Shown here: in pieces, positions 28,187-38,601 of the stretch | Numbering within the stretch: position 1 is the first letter of the stretch | How the letters are laid out: every line of letters starts with the position of its first letter | Notes under the pieces: generated by a model | What the model saw: the letters and a program-made list of their open reading frames with translations, nothing else | Database searches by the model: none | What the model was told of the DNA's origin: nothing | NCBI RefSeq assembly: GCF_900177775.1 | Contig: NZ_FXWH01000002.1 | Location: forward strand, 246,175-310,174 | DNA: 64,000 nucleotides | Direction: 5' to 3' | Origin: Pseudidiomarina planktonica | Lineage (GTDB): Bacteria > Pseudomonadota > Gammaproteobacteria > Enterobacterales > Alteromonadaceae | Program-made: the position numbers and the translations under genes

Positions 28187-28663
28187 CTAGGCGCCAATCA
28201 GGTCGTGCTGATCCAGCGTTGCTAACAACCGGTCTTCAAACTCCATTCGTAATTCAATCGTTTCGCCAAGGCCTGATAATCTCTCATCAAACTCACCTAA
28301 ATCAGCATGCTCGTCGGCATCGCTATAAAGATCGTTGAACGCCAGCGCAACGTCTGTGGTTTGGGCTATAAGCGGGTACAATTCGTCAGCCAGTGCCGCC
28401 ATTTCTTTGGCTTTGTCGGGGGACGCCTGAATAATCTGATCGTATACTTCAAAATGTCCGGCAGAAATATAGTCCATTAACAGACTACAGAATTCGCGAA
28501 TATCTGTTAATGCAGGTAACTGTTGCTTGTCGCTGTCAAACGGCGGTAGGCCAGCGGTTTTGCAATAAAGAACCAACAGCTCTTGCCGTTCATTTAACCA
28601 ACGGTCTATTGCCTGGTGGTTTCCTTTCCATCGTTCCTGGGCCTGTTCACTACGCCGTAACAT
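28187..28663 (-). CDS. rsd: Anti-sigma-70 regulator Rsd
   Basis: 158-residue Rsd/AlgQ family protein that binds sigma-70 region 4 and lowers its availability in stationary phase. It is entirely helical and acidic; the N-terminal QAQERWKGNHQAIDRWLNER and LCKTAGLPPF-like segment (YCKTAGLPPF) are typical. I chose ATG at 28663 because GGAG lies 6 bases upstream; a GTG at 28675 is in frame. It is divergent from nudC and near hemE, the same rsd-nudC-hemE cluster as in E. coli. Confidence 0.9.
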   Translation of the reverse strand: MLRRSEQAQERWKGNHQAIDRWLNERQELLVLYCKTAGLPPFDSDKQQLPALTDIREFCSLLMDYISAGHFEVYDQIIQASPDKAKEMAALADELYPLIAQTTDVALAFNDLYSDADEHADLGEFDERLSGLGETIELRMEFEDRLLATLDQHDLIGA

Positions 28664-28745
28664 GATATTCTCCACAACTATTTGGATAACTAATCTAAAG
28701 CGGATACTTAGCGCAGGTCAACCGTTTTCGAGCAAAGAGGGCGTT

Positions 28746-29561
28746 ATGGTAAAACCAGACTCACGACCGGGGCAAGACGAGCCGGCCTGGTGGTTTATTA
28801 TTTCCAGTGGTGACATTCTTGTGGTTGATGACAGTCACCGGTTGCCGTGCGCAGCAATGCAGGATTTACCGCTGCCTGATTTAACCGATTATGCAGTGGC
28901 GTTTATTGGCGAGTTGCGCGAGCGGCCCTGTTATTTGGTGGTGGCTGATCACCAGGATCCGAACTTTGCCGCGGTTGGCGAATTTGTGAATTTGCGTTTG
29001 CTGATAGCCCAGCAAGACGAAGCTATGTTTGCTGTGGCTGCACGAGCCAAGCAAGTGGCTGAATTTATGCTTACGCATCGATTTTGTGGTCGCTGCGGTG
29101 TGCGTATGCAAGCGGTAGACTGGGAAATGGCCATGCAGTGTCAGCAATGCCAGCACCGCTGCTACCCGCGTATTTCGCCCTGCATTATTGTGGCCATTAC
29201 CCGTGGTGACGACATACTGTTGGCCCGCGGTAAACGGCATCCGGCGGGGCTTTATTCCGTGCTGGCGGGCTTTGTGGAAAGTGGTGAATCGCTGGAGCAG
29301 ACGTTACACCGTGAGGTGCTCGAAGAAGCCGGTATTACCGTGAAAAATATCCAATACGTTGCCAGTCAGCCCTGGCCGTTTCCTCATTCATTAATGATGG
29401 GTTTCACGGCGGAATGGGATTCGGGAGATCTGCATATTGATCCAATTGAGTTGGAAGAAGGGTATTGGTTTCCATTAACGGAACTGCCGACCATTCCACC
29501 ACCTGGAACTATCGCGCATCGGTTAATTGCCGCAGTGAAAAAACGTCATGGTGTGGATTAA
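28746..29561 (+). CDS. nudC: NAD(+) diphosphatase / RNA decapping hydrolase
   Basis: Nudix hydrolase that cleaves NADH and removes NAD caps from RNA. A zinc ribbon with two Cys pairs (CGRCG and CQQCQ) precedes the Nudix domain. The Nudix box reads GFVESGESLEQTLHREVLEE, and the SQPWPFPHSLM element is diagnostic of NudC. I chose ATG at 28746 with GAGGG upstream, giving 271 residues; the open frame from 28662 crosses the rsd promoter region. hemE follows after 100 bases. Confidence 0.94.
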   Translation: MVKPDSRPGQDEPAWWFIISSGDILVVDDSHRLPCAAMQDLPLPDLTDYAVAFIGELRERPCYLVVADHQDPNFAAVGEFVNLRLLIAQQDEAMFAVAARAKQVAEFMLTHRFCGRCGVRMQAVDWEMAMQCQQCQHRCYPRISPCIIVAITRGDDILLARGKRHPAGLYSVLAGFVESGESLEQTLHREVLEEAGITVKNIQYVASQPWPFPHSLMMGFTAEWDSGDLHIDPIELEEGYWFPLTELPTIPPPGTIAHRLIAAVKKRHGVD

Positions 29562-29661
29562 GAGATAAAAACTTCAGACGTAAGCTGCTAACACTGGTAA
29601 AATTCCGGCACTTGAATGCCACTGTGCACCGCCCTTTTTAGAGTCAAGAAGTAGGAAGGTT

Positions 29662-30726
29662 ATGAGCAAATTAGATAACGACCTGTATTTACGCGCCTTA
29701 ATGCAAGAACCCGTAGAGCGCACACCAGTGTGGATGATGCGTCAGGCAGGCCGTTACTTACCTGAGTACCGCGAACTGCGTAAAGAAGCCGGTGACTTTA
29801 TGTCGCTGTGTCGCAATGCGGAACTGGCCTGTGAGGTGACGTTACAGCCACTGCGTCGCTATGCGCTTGACGCCGCTATTCTGTTCTCTGACATTCTGAC
29901 CATTCCCGATGCCATGGGGCTTGGTTTGTACTTTGAAGCTGGCGAAGGCCCGCGCTTTAAACATGTGGTGCGCGATCAGGCTGCGGTAGACCGCCTGCCA
30001 ATACCAGATCCGGAAGACGAACTGGGTTACGTGATGAATGCGGTGCGTACTATTCGTCGCGAATTAAAAGGCCAGGTGCCTCTAATAGGTTTCTCGGGAA
30101 GCCCGTGGACGCTGGCTACCTATATGGTTGAAGGCGGTACTACCAAGAATTTCTCCGAAGTGAAAGGTTTGATGTTTGCCCAACCGAAAGTGATGCATCA
30201 ATTGTTGGACAAGCTAGCGCAATCAGTGACCTCGTACTTAAATGCGCAAATTGCCGCAGGCGCTCAGTCAGTGATGATATTTGATACCTGGGGCGGGGTA
30301 TTGTCGCCGCGTGATTACCGTGAATTCTCGTTGCGTTATATGGCGCAAATTGTGGATGGTTTAACCCGTCATGCCGACGGCCGCCCGGTACCTGTTACTT
30401 TATTTACCAAAAATGGTGGCGACTGGCTGGCTGAGATGGCCGCCGTAGGTGCCGATGCACTTGGCGTAGACTGGACCACCGATTTAGCCGATGCCCGTCA
30501 GCGGGTGAAAGGCGAAGTGGCATTGCAGGGCAATATGGATCCAAGCATTTTGTATGCATCACCGGAGCGAATTGAAGAAGAAGTGAAAACTATTCTGGCC
30601 AGCTATGGTTCAGGTGGTGGGCATGTATTCAATTTGGGGCATGGCATTCACCCTGAAGTGAACCCTGATCACGTTACCGCTTTTATCAATTCGGTGCATC
30701 AGCACAGCCCTCAATATCACAAATAA
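29662..30726 (+). CDS. hemE: Uroporphyrinogen decarboxylase
   Basis: Removes four acetate carboxyls from uroporphyrinogen III to make coproporphyrinogen III in haem synthesis. The 354-residue TIM barrel has the signatures [16 protein letters not shown] (substrate-binding Arg residues) and [17 protein letters not shown], plus [12 protein letters not shown] with the key Asp, and the C-terminal [18 protein letters not shown] at 29662 follows AGGAAGG. A good terminator follows. Confidence 0.97.
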   Translation: MSKLDNDLYLRALMQEPVERTPVWMMRQAGRYLPEYRELRKEAGDFMSLCRNAELACEVTLQPLRRYALDAAILFSDILTIPDAMGLGLYFEAGEGPRFKHVVRDQAAVDRLPIPDPEDELGYVMNAVRTIRRELKGQVPLIGFSGSPWTLATYMVEGGTTKNFSEVKGLMFAQPKVMHQLLDKLAQSVTSYLNAQIAAGAQSVMIFDTWGGVLSPRDYREFSLRYMAQIVDGLTRHADGRPVPVTLFTKNGGDWLAEMAAVGADALGVDWTTDLADARQRVKGEVALQGNMDPSILYASPERIEEEVKTILASYGSGGGHVFNLGHGIHPEVNPDHVTAFINSVHQHSPQYHK

Positions 30727-30752
30727 AAAACATCTAAACGCCTGTATTAACG

Positions 30753-30786
30753 AGGGATTGCTCGCTTTTGCGGTCAATCCCTTTTT
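30753..30786 (+). terminator. Rho-independent terminator after hemE
   Basis: Outer stem AGGGATTG / CAATCCCT with a small inner CGC/GCG stem around TTTT, followed by five T. Confidence 0.85.
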
Positions 30787-30851
30787 ATTAGCGGTAAGCG
30801 GGGAAGATGTGCAATTTCTCTGCGTTACAATGAACACTCGTCTATAGTCTG

Positions 30852-30862
30852 GTGTCAGACAC
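30852..30862 (+). promoter_or_regulatory. Palindrome next to a TATAGT, possible efflux operator
   Basis: GTGTC-A-GACAC lies four bases after a -10-like TATAGT (30843-30848) and 52 bases before the chosen start of the RND adaptor gene. The position suits a repressor site, but no regulator gene is adjacent and no clear -35 is seen. Confidence 0.3.
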
Positions 30863-30914
30863 TATTATTTTTCGTTCCCGGTTGGGAATGTCGCTCGTCT
30901 TGTTTGAGGGTTCT

Positions 30915-31973
30915 ATGGCAAATCGCGCATTAGTTACACCAATTTCCATTGTCGTGCTGATACTTCTGGTATTGGTTGCATACGTTTTTCTGGTGGCCGA
31001 ACAAGGTGGTGGCGGCGGTAATGACAATGCTGAGTCGGTGCCGGTGCGTGTGCAAGTAGCCGAGGAATCTGAGTTTCGCGATATTATAGAAGCTCTGGGT
31101 ACAGCCCAAGCCAACGAGTCTGTGGTGATTACTGCGCAAAGCCAGGAACTGGTAGAAAGTATTTATTTTGACGATGGCGATAATGTTGAAAAGGGCGATT
31201 TGCTGGTTGAGCTGGACTCCCGCGAAGAGCAAGCGCGGGTGCAGGAACTGGAATTCCGGTTACAGGAAGCGCAGCGTCAATATGGTCGTTTACAAGATTT
31301 AGCACGTGAAAATGTAGCCTCACGCCAACAACTCGAAGAACAAGACGTGTTGGTAAAAGAAATTACAGCGTTGTTGGAAGTAGCTGAAACCCAACTCGCA
31401 AAAATGAGAATTTCTGCACCTTTCAGTGGTCGCCTTGGTATTCGCCAAATTAGTTTAGGTGCTTTGGTTAGCCCGGGCGATGTTATTACCACGCTGGACG
31501 ACGTGAGCCCAATCAAAGTTGACTTCAATGTTCCGGAACTTTATTTCGCCAGCTTGCAGGAAGGCCAGAGCGTTATTACTCGCAGTGCTGCTTACCCTGG
31601 CGAACAGTTTGAAGGTGAAATTCGCAGCATTGACTCACGGGTTGACCCATTAACCCGGTCAATACTGGTGCGGGCAAGAGTAAACAACGAAGATGGCCGG
31701 CTCCGCCCGGGTATGTTGTTACGGGTAACTCTGCTGCGCAGCGTGGACACCACTATGGTGTTACCGGAAAAAGCGCTCATTCCAATTCGTGACCGCCAAT
31801 ATGTATACGTGATCAACGACAACAATCGTGCAGTGCAAACCGAAGTAACTATCGGTCGACGCAAGCCTGGCGTGGTTGAAATAGTCAACGGTATTGAAGA
31901 TGGCGATAGGATTGTTATTGAAGGCATTGTGCGGTTGCGTGATGGTGTTCCTGTAACTATTCAGGAGGGCTAA
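30915..31973 (+). CDS. RND efflux periplasmic adaptor subunit
   Basis: Membrane fusion protein (HlyD/AcrA type) linking an inner-membrane RND pump to an outer-membrane channel. ATG at 30915 follows GAGGG; 352 residues. It has an N-terminal membrane anchor (about 8-28), a lipoyl-like half around DDGDNVEKGDLLVELD, an alpha hairpin (about 95-150), a second lipoyl half with ISAPFSGRLGIRQISLGALV, and beta-barrel and membrane-proximal domains. No lipobox is seen, so it is anchored by the helix. The pump gene follows 3 bases later. No outer-membrane factor gene is in the operon. Confidence 0.92.
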   Translation: MANRALVTPISIVVLILLVLVAYVFLVAEQGGGGGNDNAESVPVRVQVAEESEFRDIIEALGTAQANESVVITAQSQELVESIYFDDGDNVEKGDLLVELDSREEQARVQELEFRLQEAQRQYGRLQDLARENVASRQQLEEQDVLVKEITALLEVAETQLAKMRISAPFSGRLGIRQISLGALVSPGDVITTLDDVSPIKVDFNVPELYFASLQEGQSVITRSAAYPGEQFEGEIRSIDSRVDPLTRSILVRARVNNEDGRLRPGMLLRVTLLRSVDTTMVLPEKALIPIRDRQYVYVINDNNRAVQTEVTIGRRKPGVVEIVNGIEDGDRIVIEGIVRLRDGVPVTIQEG

Positions 31974-31976
31974 GCC

Positions 31977-34900
31977 ATGTTTTTGTCTGACGTATCGGTT
32001 AAACGCCCGGTTTTCGCCACTGTTATAAATATTCTGCTGATAGTGTTCGGGGTGGTGTGTTTTTCAATGCTGCCACTGCGTGAATACCCGGATATTGACC
32101 CGCCTGTTGTTTCTATTGATACCAATTACCGTGGTGCCTCGGCTGAAATTGTCGAAACTCAGATAACTCAGGTTATTGAGGACCGCATTAGCGGCATTGA
32201 AGGTATTAAAAATATTAATTCCTCCAGTAGCAACGGACGCTCACGAATTAGTATTGAATTTACTTTGGATCGCGACATTGATGCGGCCGCAAACGACGTT
32301 CGGGAACGGGTTTCCCGCGTGCTCGATAATCTGCCCGAACAGGTAGATCCCCCAGAAATATCCAAAGCTGGCGCCGACGATACCACGGTCATGTGGTACA
32401 ACTTGCGCAGCGACTCCATGAGCGTGCTGGAACTTACCGACTACGCCAACCGCTACATTGTTGACCGCCTGTCTGTTGTTGATGGTGTGGCGCGGGTAAA
32501 CATTGGTGGTGACCGTCGGTATGCCATGCGGGTGTGGTTAGACCGTGATGCGATGGCCGCACGGAATATCACAGTAACCGACATTGAGCGGCGCTTACGC
32601 GCTGAAAACATTGAGTTACCGGCTGGTGAGGTTGAATCATTAGACAGAACCTTCTCGGTACGGGTGGCACGTTCTTATCTGTCGACCGAGGACTTCAAGC
32701 GCCTGGTGATCAGCCGGGGTGATAGTGGTCAGTTGGTTCGGCTGGGCGAAGTCGCCCGGGTTGAGCTTGGCTCGGAAGACGATAAAACCGATTTCCGTGG
32801 TAATGGCGTGAACATGGTTGGCCTGGGTATTTTGAAGCAATCAAAAGCGAATACGCTGGAGGTTGTCGAAAATGCTCGCGCCGAAATTGGGAAAATTCAG
32901 GCGACCTTGCCGGAAACCATGTTTATTGTGCCCAGCTACGACTCCTCGATTTTCATTAAGGGCTCTATCGACGAGGTTTACAATACCCTTGGTATTGCCA
33001 TGTCGCTGGTGGTTATCGTTATTTACCTGTTCTTAGGTAACGTGCGGGCAACCTTAATTCCTGCGTTAACGGTTCCGGTGGCTATTATCGCCTCCTACAT
33101 AGCCCTGTTTGCAATGGGCTTTTCGGTAAACCTGCTGACCTTGCTGGCGCTGGTGCTGGCTATAGGTTTGGTGGTCGATGACTCCATTGTTGTATTGGAG
33201 AACATATACCGGCGAATTGAGGAAGGTGAACCCCCGTTACTTGCTGCCTATCGCGGTGCGCGCGAGGTTGGTTTCGCGGTAGTTGCAACTACCTTGGTGC
33301 TGATTTCAGTATTCGTACCTCTGGCTTTCTTAGAAGGTAATATAGGGCAGTTGTTTACCGAGTTTGCGTTAGCTATATCGGCGGCGGTGTTCTTTTCGAG
33401 TATCGCGGCACTAACACTAACGCCCATGTTGGCCTCAAAAATACTCAAGCCACATGAGCGTACCGGCCGTTTTGGTCAGTCCATCGACCGATTGTTTGCC
33501 TGGGTTGAAAGCGGCTATGGGCGGGTACTGAAGAAAACTCTGATGCGCCCCTGGCTGGTATTTGTGCTGATTGGTCTGGCGGGTACTTTGTCGTACGGCT
33601 TAATTCAGTTTGTGCCGCAAGAATTCACGCCACCGGAAGATCGCGGTACTTTTTACGTGATGATTCGTGGTGCTGAAGGCGCCAGTTTTGAATCCAACTC
33701 ACGCGACATGCGCGAAATTGAAAACATTCTGTTGCCTTACATTGATGAAGGCAAAATTGACCGACTGATTATTCGTGCGCCGGGCTGGGGGAACTCTGCG
33801 GGTGTCGCTATTGTTGGTGCAGTGCCATTTGAGGACCGTGACTGGTCTTCCTTTGAACTGATGGATGAAATAGGTGAGAAGCTCAATCAAGTAACGGGTG
33901 TGCGCGCATTCGCGTTTATGCGCAGCGGTATTGGCGGCGGCGGTGGTCGTCCGGTTGAGTTCGTGCTGCAAGGTAATACCTATGAGCAACTGGCCAGGTA
34001 CCGCGACATCGTGATTGAAGAAGCCAGTAAGAACCCGAATTTAAAAGACATAGACAGCGACTACAAAGAAACGCTGCCGCAATTGCTGGTGCGGATTAAT
34101 CAGTCACGAGCTTCTGACCTTGGCGTATCTGTGGGTGATATTGGTGCCACGCTGGAAACCATGTTGGGTGAGCGGCGGGTAACTACCTATCTGGATCGCG
34201 GTGAAGAGTATGACGTGATTCTGGAAGGCGAGAAGTCGGATTATCGCAGTCCGGACGCCATTGATAATATTTATGTGCGTTCGCAGGACAGTCAGCGACT
34301 GATCCCCTTGTCGAATCTGGTGACGGTAGAAGAAACGGCGGCATCAGCGCGCCTGAATCGTTACAACCGCATGCGTAGTATCACCATTGAAGCCAACCTT
34401 GAGGAAGGCTATACCCTGGGTGAAGCCCTGACCTTCCTGGAAGGAGTGGTTGCCGATAAGCTACCCGAAGATGTAAGCATCGGCTACAAAGGCGAGTCAC
34501 AAATGTATAAAGAAAGCGGTAGCTCCGTTATCTTTGTATTTATTTTGGCGCTGCTTATTGCCTTCCTGGTGCTGGCTGCGCAGTTTGAAAGCTTTGTGCA
34601 CCCATTAATTATTATGTTGGTGGTACCGCTGGCTTTTCTGGGCGCCATAGTCGGGCTCTATTTCACCGGCCAGACGCTGAATATCTATAGTCAAATTGGC
34701 ATCGTTATGTTGATTGGGTTGTCAGCTAAAAACGGTATTTTGATTGTTGAGTTTGCCAACCAGCTGCGTGATGCCGGCGTGAACTTCGACGAGGCCGTAG
34801 TACGCGCATCGCAACAGCGGTTACGGCCTATTATTATGACGGCATTTACCACTTTGATGAGTGCGGTACCGCTAATAATAGGTAGTGGCCCTGGTGCCGA

Positions 34901-35087
34901 AAGCCGCATGGTTATCGGTATTGTTATCTTTAGTGGGGTTGCCGTATCGGCATTCTTAACTATCTTCGTGATTCCGGCGCTGTATCTGATGCTGGCCAGA
35001 GGCACAACCTCGCCACTAGCCACCACGCAGGAACTGAACCGTTTGGAACAGTCGCATCCGGACAACAAAACGCATGAGCCCCATTAG
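31977..35087 (+). CDS. RND efflux transporter permease
   Basis: 1036-residue HAE-1-type RND pump with 12 membrane helices and two large periplasmic loops. The start (SVKRPVFATVINILLIVFG) is typical. The proton-relay aspartates are present in GLVVDDSIVVLENIYR (TM4). The second membrane block ends in FVIPALYLMLARG. The adaptor gene precedes it by three bases. Substrates cannot be read from sequence; the subgroup resembles chromosomal multidrug pumps of marine gammaproteobacteria. It is convergent with the GDPD gene, with a hairpin at the junction. Confidence 0.93.
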   Translation: MFLSDVSVKRPVFATVINILLIVFGVVCFSMLPLREYPDIDPPVVSIDTNYRGASAEIVETQITQVIEDRISGIEGIKNINSSSSNGRSRISIEFTLDRDIDAAANDVRERVSRVLDNLPEQVDPPEISKAGADDTTVMWYNLRSDSMSVLELTDYANRYIVDRLSVVDGVARVNIGGDRRYAMRVWLDRDAMAARNITVTDIERRLRAENIELPAGEVESLDRTFSVRVARSYLSTEDFKRLVISRGDSGQLVRLGEVARVELGSEDDKTDFRGNGVNMVGLGILKQSKANTLEVVENARAEIGKIQATLPETMFIVPSYDSSIFIKGSIDEVYNTLGIAMSLVVIVIYLFLGNVRATLIPALTVPVAIIASYIALFAMGFSVNLLTLLALVLAIGLVVDDSIVVLENIYRRIEEGEPPLLAAYRGAREVGFAVVATTLVLISVFVPLAFLEGNIGQLFTEFALAISAAVFFSSIAALTLTPMLASKILKPHERTGRFGQSIDRLFAWVESGYGRVLKKTLMRPWLVFVLIGLAGTLSYGLIQFVPQEFTPPEDRGTFYVMIRGAEGASFESNSRDMREIENILLPYIDEGKIDRLIIRAPGWGNSAGVAIVGAVPFEDRDWSSFELMDEIGEKLNQVTGVRAFAFMRSGIGGGGGRPVEFVLQGNTYEQLARYRDIVIEEASKNPNLKDIDSDYKETLPQLLVRINQSRASDLGVSVGDIGATLETMLGERRVTTYLDRGEEYDVILEGEKSDYRSPDAIDNIYVRSQDSQRLIPLSNLVTVEETAASARLNRYNRMRSITIEANLEEGYTLGEALTFLEGVVADKLPEDVSIGYKGESQMYKESGSSVIFVFILALLIAFLVLAAQFESFVHPLIIMLVVPLAFLGAIVGLYFTGQTLNIYSQIGIVMLIGLSAKNGILIVEFANQLRDAGVNFDEAVVRASQQRLRPIIMTAFTTLMSAVPLIIGSGPGAESRMVIGIVIFSGVAVSAFLTIFVIPALYLMLARGTTSPLATTQELNRLEQSHPDNKTHEPH

Positions 35088-35096
35088 CAGGGGCTC
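35076..35096. terminator. Hairpin across the RND / GDPD stop codons
   Basis: GAGCCCC-ATTAGCA-GGGGCTC. The loop contains the TAG of the pump gene and the right arm ends at the stop of the GDPD gene. There is no T-run; a role as terminator or 3' stabiliser is inferred. Confidence 0.5.
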
Positions 35097-35824
35097 TAGT
35101 AGTGCAGTAAAGGCTCTGAGGGGCTTACCGGTAAACCGGCTAAAATATTACGACTAAACCCGGGGTGGTTGGTGAAAATGCCATCCACCCCAAGTTTATG
35201 CAATTCTTCAATATCGTGTGCTTCATCTACCGTATATACAAAAATCTTCAGGTTACGCCGATGGGCATCCTGCACCATTTCTGGCGTTAAAAAATCCACA
35301 TCAACATGCACAGAATAAGCATCTAACCGAGTTGCAAAAGCGCAGTAATCGATGGGACAACCCACCGCTAGTGCGCCAATACGCTGCTCAGGGTGACTAG
35401 CTTTAACGGCTTGTAGCCAGTGATGATTAAATGAAGAGATCAGAATTTGGTCGGCGGTGAAACCGTGGTGCTTAATGGCGTGGTCAATGCATTGGTGCAG
35501 ACCTCGCACAATGCCGCCGCCTTTCAGCTCAATATTGACCATGCAGCGGCCGTTTATGTGTTCAAGCGCTTCACTTAAGGTGGGCACATGCTGCTGTCCG
35601 AATATTTTCAGCTTGCGAACTTGCGCTAAGGTTAAATCAAGCAAACGGCCAGGAGTTGCGGTAAGGCGCTCTAAATAGCGGTCATGAAATACTATCCATT
35701 CATCTTCCAGCGGATACACGTCCAGTTCAATACCATCCGCTTTCGCATCTAATGCCTTCGAAAATGCGGCTAAGGTATTCTCCGGCGCTTCAAAGCTGGC
35801 ACCACGATGGGCTATGATTTGCAT
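35096..35824 (-). CDS. Glycerophosphodiester phosphodiesterase
   Basis: Hydrolyses glycerophosphodiesters to glycerol 3-phosphate and alcohol. It is a 242-residue TIM barrel of the GDPD family, cytoplasmic type (no signal peptide), similar to UgpQ. The metal and catalytic site is visible in IIAHRGASFEAPENT, GIELDVYPLEDEWIVFHD and NIELKGG. The C-terminal VDGIFTNHP is conserved. No ugp transporter genes are adjacent. psd lies 37 bases upstream in the same direction, so both may act in phospholipid turnover and be cotranscribed. Confidence 0.92.
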   Translation of the reverse strand: MQIIAHRGASFEAPENTLAAFSKALDAKADGIELDVYPLEDEWIVFHDRYLERLTATPGRLLDLTLAQVRKLKIFGQQHVPTLSEALEHINGRCMVNIELKGGGIVRGLHQCIDHAIKHHGFTADQILISSFNHHWLQAVKASHPEQRIGALAVGCPIDYCAFATRLDAYSVHVDVDFLTPEMVQDAHRRNLKIFVYTVDEAHDIEELHKLGVDGIFTNHPGFSRNILAGLPVSPSEPLLHY

Positions 35825-35861
35825 GTAAGACTCCTGCGATGCCTGAATGTATTGCCCTGCT

Positions 35862-36728
35862 TCAGCTGCGAGTGCCGAGTATTTCTCCCATGCGGGTAGT
35901 GCTGGTAGCGGTTAAATCATCGGCAAATTCCATCGCGTCTTCCGGGAAAGCCATAACCACCGTAGACCCCAGTTTAAAGTGACCCATTTCGTCACCCTTT
36001 TTCAAGGTCAGTGCATTGCTGCCGGAACCCGGATAACTCCAACTATGAACTTTCGGGCCGCACGGCGGCGTGACGGTACCAGACCACACTGTACCTATGC
36101 TTGCCACAATTGTAGCGCCTACCAGCACCATCGCAAATTGGCCAAATTCGGTGTCAAAAATGGTGACGACACGTTCGTTACGCGCGAACAGGTTTGGCAC
36201 ATTGGCGGCGGTTAACGGGTTTACCGAGAATAAGTCACCGGGAACATAAATCATTTTGCGTAACACGCCATCACAAGGCATGTGAATACGGTGATAATCC
36301 TTAGGGGCCAGATAAATAGTGGCGAATTTACCATTCTTAAAGGCGTTGGAGTCGCGTGGGTCACCACCGAGTAACTCAGTCAGGCTGTAGTCATGGCCTT
36401 TGGCCTGAAATATACGACCCTCAAGAATATCGCCAAACTGGCTGACTGCGCCGTCAACTGGATGCGCAAGCTGATGCTCTTCGCTGGCTTTCAGAGGACG
36501 TAACTCGGGCTTTAAATAGCGGGTAAAAAACTCATTGAACGAGGCATAATCTGATGGGTTCTCAAGCACCGCCTCACTCATATCCACTTTATATTGCTTA
36601 ATGAAACTTTTGATAAAAATTTGCGTGAACCAGCCGGCACGGGCAGCCGCGAATTTACCCACCAGGCGTGAGAGCAAATGTTTTGGCGTTAAGTACTGCG
36701 CCTTTACTTTAATCTGATCCATGTTCAC
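35862..36728 (-). CDS. psd: Phosphatidylserine decarboxylase proenzyme
   Basis: Inner-membrane enzyme that makes phosphatidylethanolamine. It self-cleaves at the LGST motif ([12 protein letters not shown] near residue 253), the Ser becoming the pyruvoyl group. Other segments are [17 protein letters not shown] and PGDLFSVN. At 288 residues it is a little shorter than E. coli Psd, lacking its C-terminal tail. The start is taken as GTG at 36728, eight bases after GAGG; an ATG two codons later is possible. It follows rsgA with a one-base gap, as in the E. coli rsgA-psd operon. Confidence 0.95.
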   Translation of the reverse strand: MNMDQIKVKAQYLTPKHLLSRLVGKFAAARAGWFTQIFIKSFIKQYKVDMSEAVLENPSDYASFNEFFTRYLKPELRPLKASEEHQLAHPVDGAVSQFGDILEGRIFQAKGHDYSLTELLGGDPRDSNAFKNGKFATIYLAPKDYHRIHMPCDGVLRKMIYVPGDLFSVNPLTAANVPNLFARNERVVTIFDTEFGQFAMVLVGATIVASIGTVWSGTVTPPCGPKVHSWSYPGSGSNALTLKKGDEMGHFKLGSTVVMAFPEDAMEFADDLTATSTTRMGEILGTRS

Positions 36729-36729
36729 G

Positions 36730-37818
36730 TTATTTACCTCTTTGAGCTGAGCCTTTGTTGGTCATGCGCGGTGGCTTTTGCGTTTGCATGGACTCAACGA
36801 TACGGTGGAAATTGTACAGGCGCAAAGCATGAAGATCACCTGAATTCACCGCTTCTTGTAACGCACAACCCGGATCATCCCGGTGTTTGCAGTCGCGGAA
36901 CTTGCATTGACCAAGGAACGGACGAAAATCGCGGTAGCACCAGGCTACCCGGTCGCGTTCCAAATGCCACAGGGCAAACTCCCGAATGCCAGGCGAATCA
37001 ATAAGCGCTCCGGTTAAGCCGATATTGGAGTCGGCCAAATCATACCAGGTGGCTACTGTGGTGGTGTGCTGGCCTAAACCAGAATTATCCGATATAGCAC
37101 CAATGTCGGCTTCGATTTCCGGTAGTAAACTGTTCACCAACGACGACTTACCCACACCCGACTGGCCAACAACAACCGAAACTCGTTCGCTCAGGGCTTC
37201 TGTAAGCTCGCTCATGCCGGTTTTAGTGTGCGCGCTTACCTTCATCACCCGATAGCCAATGTCTTCATACATGGCCAGCGTGGTGGTTATTTCGGCTTGT
37301 TGCTCGGGCTCGAGCTCATTCATTAAGTCGGCTTTGTTTAACACAATCACTGGCGTGATTTCTGAGTCTTCGCAGGCAACCAGATAACGGTCAATAATTT
37401 GGGCGGAAAAAGCCGGTAAAACGCTGCTAATAATAAAAATTTGGTCAATGTTGGCGGCAACTGGCTTTAAGCCGTCGTAAAAATCAGGGCGGCTAAGCAG
37501 CGATTTGCGTGGGTGCACGGCTTCAACAATACCCTGCACGCTTTGTTCAGCTATAGGTGATTTAGCCCGGCGCCACACCACGCTGTCGCCACAAACTAAG
37601 CTCTCGACACCGCGCCGAATATGGCAACGCGTTCGGTAGCCATCGTCGCCAAGTACATCGGCATGCTGACCAAAACGGCTAATGATTACGCCGTGCTCCG
37701 AGGCTGCCAAATCGTCATTGGCAATTTCCTCTTCAACACTTGGCGTATCAAGGCGACGCTGCTGGTTTTGTCGCACGCGCCGTAACTGACCTTTATTTAA
37801 CTTTCGCTGTTGAGCCAC
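36730..37818 (-). CDS. rsgA: Small-subunit assembly GTPase RsgA
   Basis: Circularly permuted GTPase that checks late 30S assembly. It has a basic N-terminal tail and OB-fold (about 40-125). The G motifs come in permuted order: NKAD (G4), then [14 protein letters not shown] (G1), then DSPGIREF (G3). The C-terminal zinc knuckle [14 protein letters not shown] follows. 362 residues. It is divergent from orn, the other conserved neighbour, and cotranscribed with psd. Confidence 0.96.
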   Translation of the reverse strand: MAQQRKLNKGQLRRVRQNQQRRLDTPSVEEEIANDDLAASEHGVIISRFGQHADVLGDDGYRTRCHIRRGVESLVCGDSVVWRRAKSPIAEQSVQGIVEAVHPRKSLLSRPDFYDGLKPVAANIDQIFIISSVLPAFSAQIIDRYLVACEDSEITPVIVLNKADLMNELEPEQQAEITTTLAMYEDIGYRVMKVSAHTKTGMSELTEALSERVSVVVGQSGVGKSSLVNSLLPEIEADIGAISDNSGLGQHTTTVATWYDLADSNIGLTGALIDSPGIREFALWHLERDRVAWCYRDFRPFLGQCKFRDCKHRDDPGCALQEAVNSGDLHALRLYNFHRIVESMQTQKPPRMTNKGSAQRGK

Positions 37819-37972
37819 AAGAAAACTTTTTCCAAAATTGAGTGAAAACTATCATACAATATTCCGTAAGATAATACGTACTTAAGCCGTGGTATTCACG
37901 TTTTCAGTTCATTCATGACAAGCGGTATAACGAACTGTGAATAACCTGGCTACCGACTAAAAGGATAATGAC

Positions 37973-38518
37973 ATGGCTGTATCTGCGGATCATCTGGTAT
38001 GGATAGACTTAGAAATGACGGGTCTGGATCCTGATACAAATCATATTATTGAGATAGCCACTATTGTCACTGACAGTGACCTCAATATTGTGGCTGAAGG
38101 GCCGGTGTTAGCCGTTCGTCAACCGCAAGAATTTTTAGATCGCATGGATGACTGGAATGTACGCACTCACACTGGTTCGGGTTTAGTCGCGCGAGTGCAG
38201 GCCAGCACTATTGATGAAGCCGAAGCCATACGTCAAACCATTGCGTTTTTAAGTGATTATGTAGCGCCGGGCAAGTCGCCCATGTGCGGCAACAGTATTG
38301 GCCAGGACCGACGTTTTCTGGCGCGGCACATGCCCGAATTAGAAGCTTTTTTCCATTATCGAAATATTGATGTGTCAACTATTAAAGAGCTGGCTAAGCG
38401 CTGGGCGCCAGCGGTTGCTGAAGGTGTAAAAAAGTCAGGCGCACATGAAGCGCTGGCCGATATTCGTGAGTCGGTTGAAGAGTTACGGCATTATCGTGAG
38501 CACTTTTTCGTCAGTTAG
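37973..38518 (+). CDS. orn: Oligoribonuclease
   Basis: 3'-to-5' exonuclease that degrades dinucleotides, including pGpG made by EAL phosphodiesterases, so it completes c-di-GMP turnover by the two EAL proteins in this window. The DEDDh active site is present: [10 protein letters not shown] at the start, [12 protein letters not shown] in the middle and [10 protein letters not shown] at the end. 181 residues, typical. ATG at 37973 follows AAGGA. Two tRNA-Gly genes follow, as in E. coli. Confidence 0.97.
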   Translation: MAVSADHLVWIDLEMTGLDPDTNHIIEIATIVTDSDLNIVAEGPVLAVRQPQEFLDRMDDWNVRTHTGSGLVARVQASTIDEAEAIRQTIAFLSDYVAPGKSPMCGNSIGQDRRFLARHMPELEAFFHYRNIDVSTIKELAKRWAPAVAEGVKKSGAHEALADIRESVEELRHYREHFFVS

Positions 38519-38550
38519 GTAATAGTGGCTGGTAAATAACCACAAAACGG

Positions 38551-38578
38551 TTGCAAAGCCGCGTAAAACCAGTAAAAT
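38551..38578 (+). promoter_or_regulatory. Promoter for the tRNA-Gly genes
   Basis: TTGCAA (38551-38556), 16 bases, TAAAAT (38573-38578), followed by the GC-rich discriminator TCGCCTCC typical of stable-RNA promoters. It lies 23 bases upstream of the first tRNA. Confidence 0.6.
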
Positions 38579-38601
38579 TCGCCTCCGTTGTACGTGATGG
38601 T

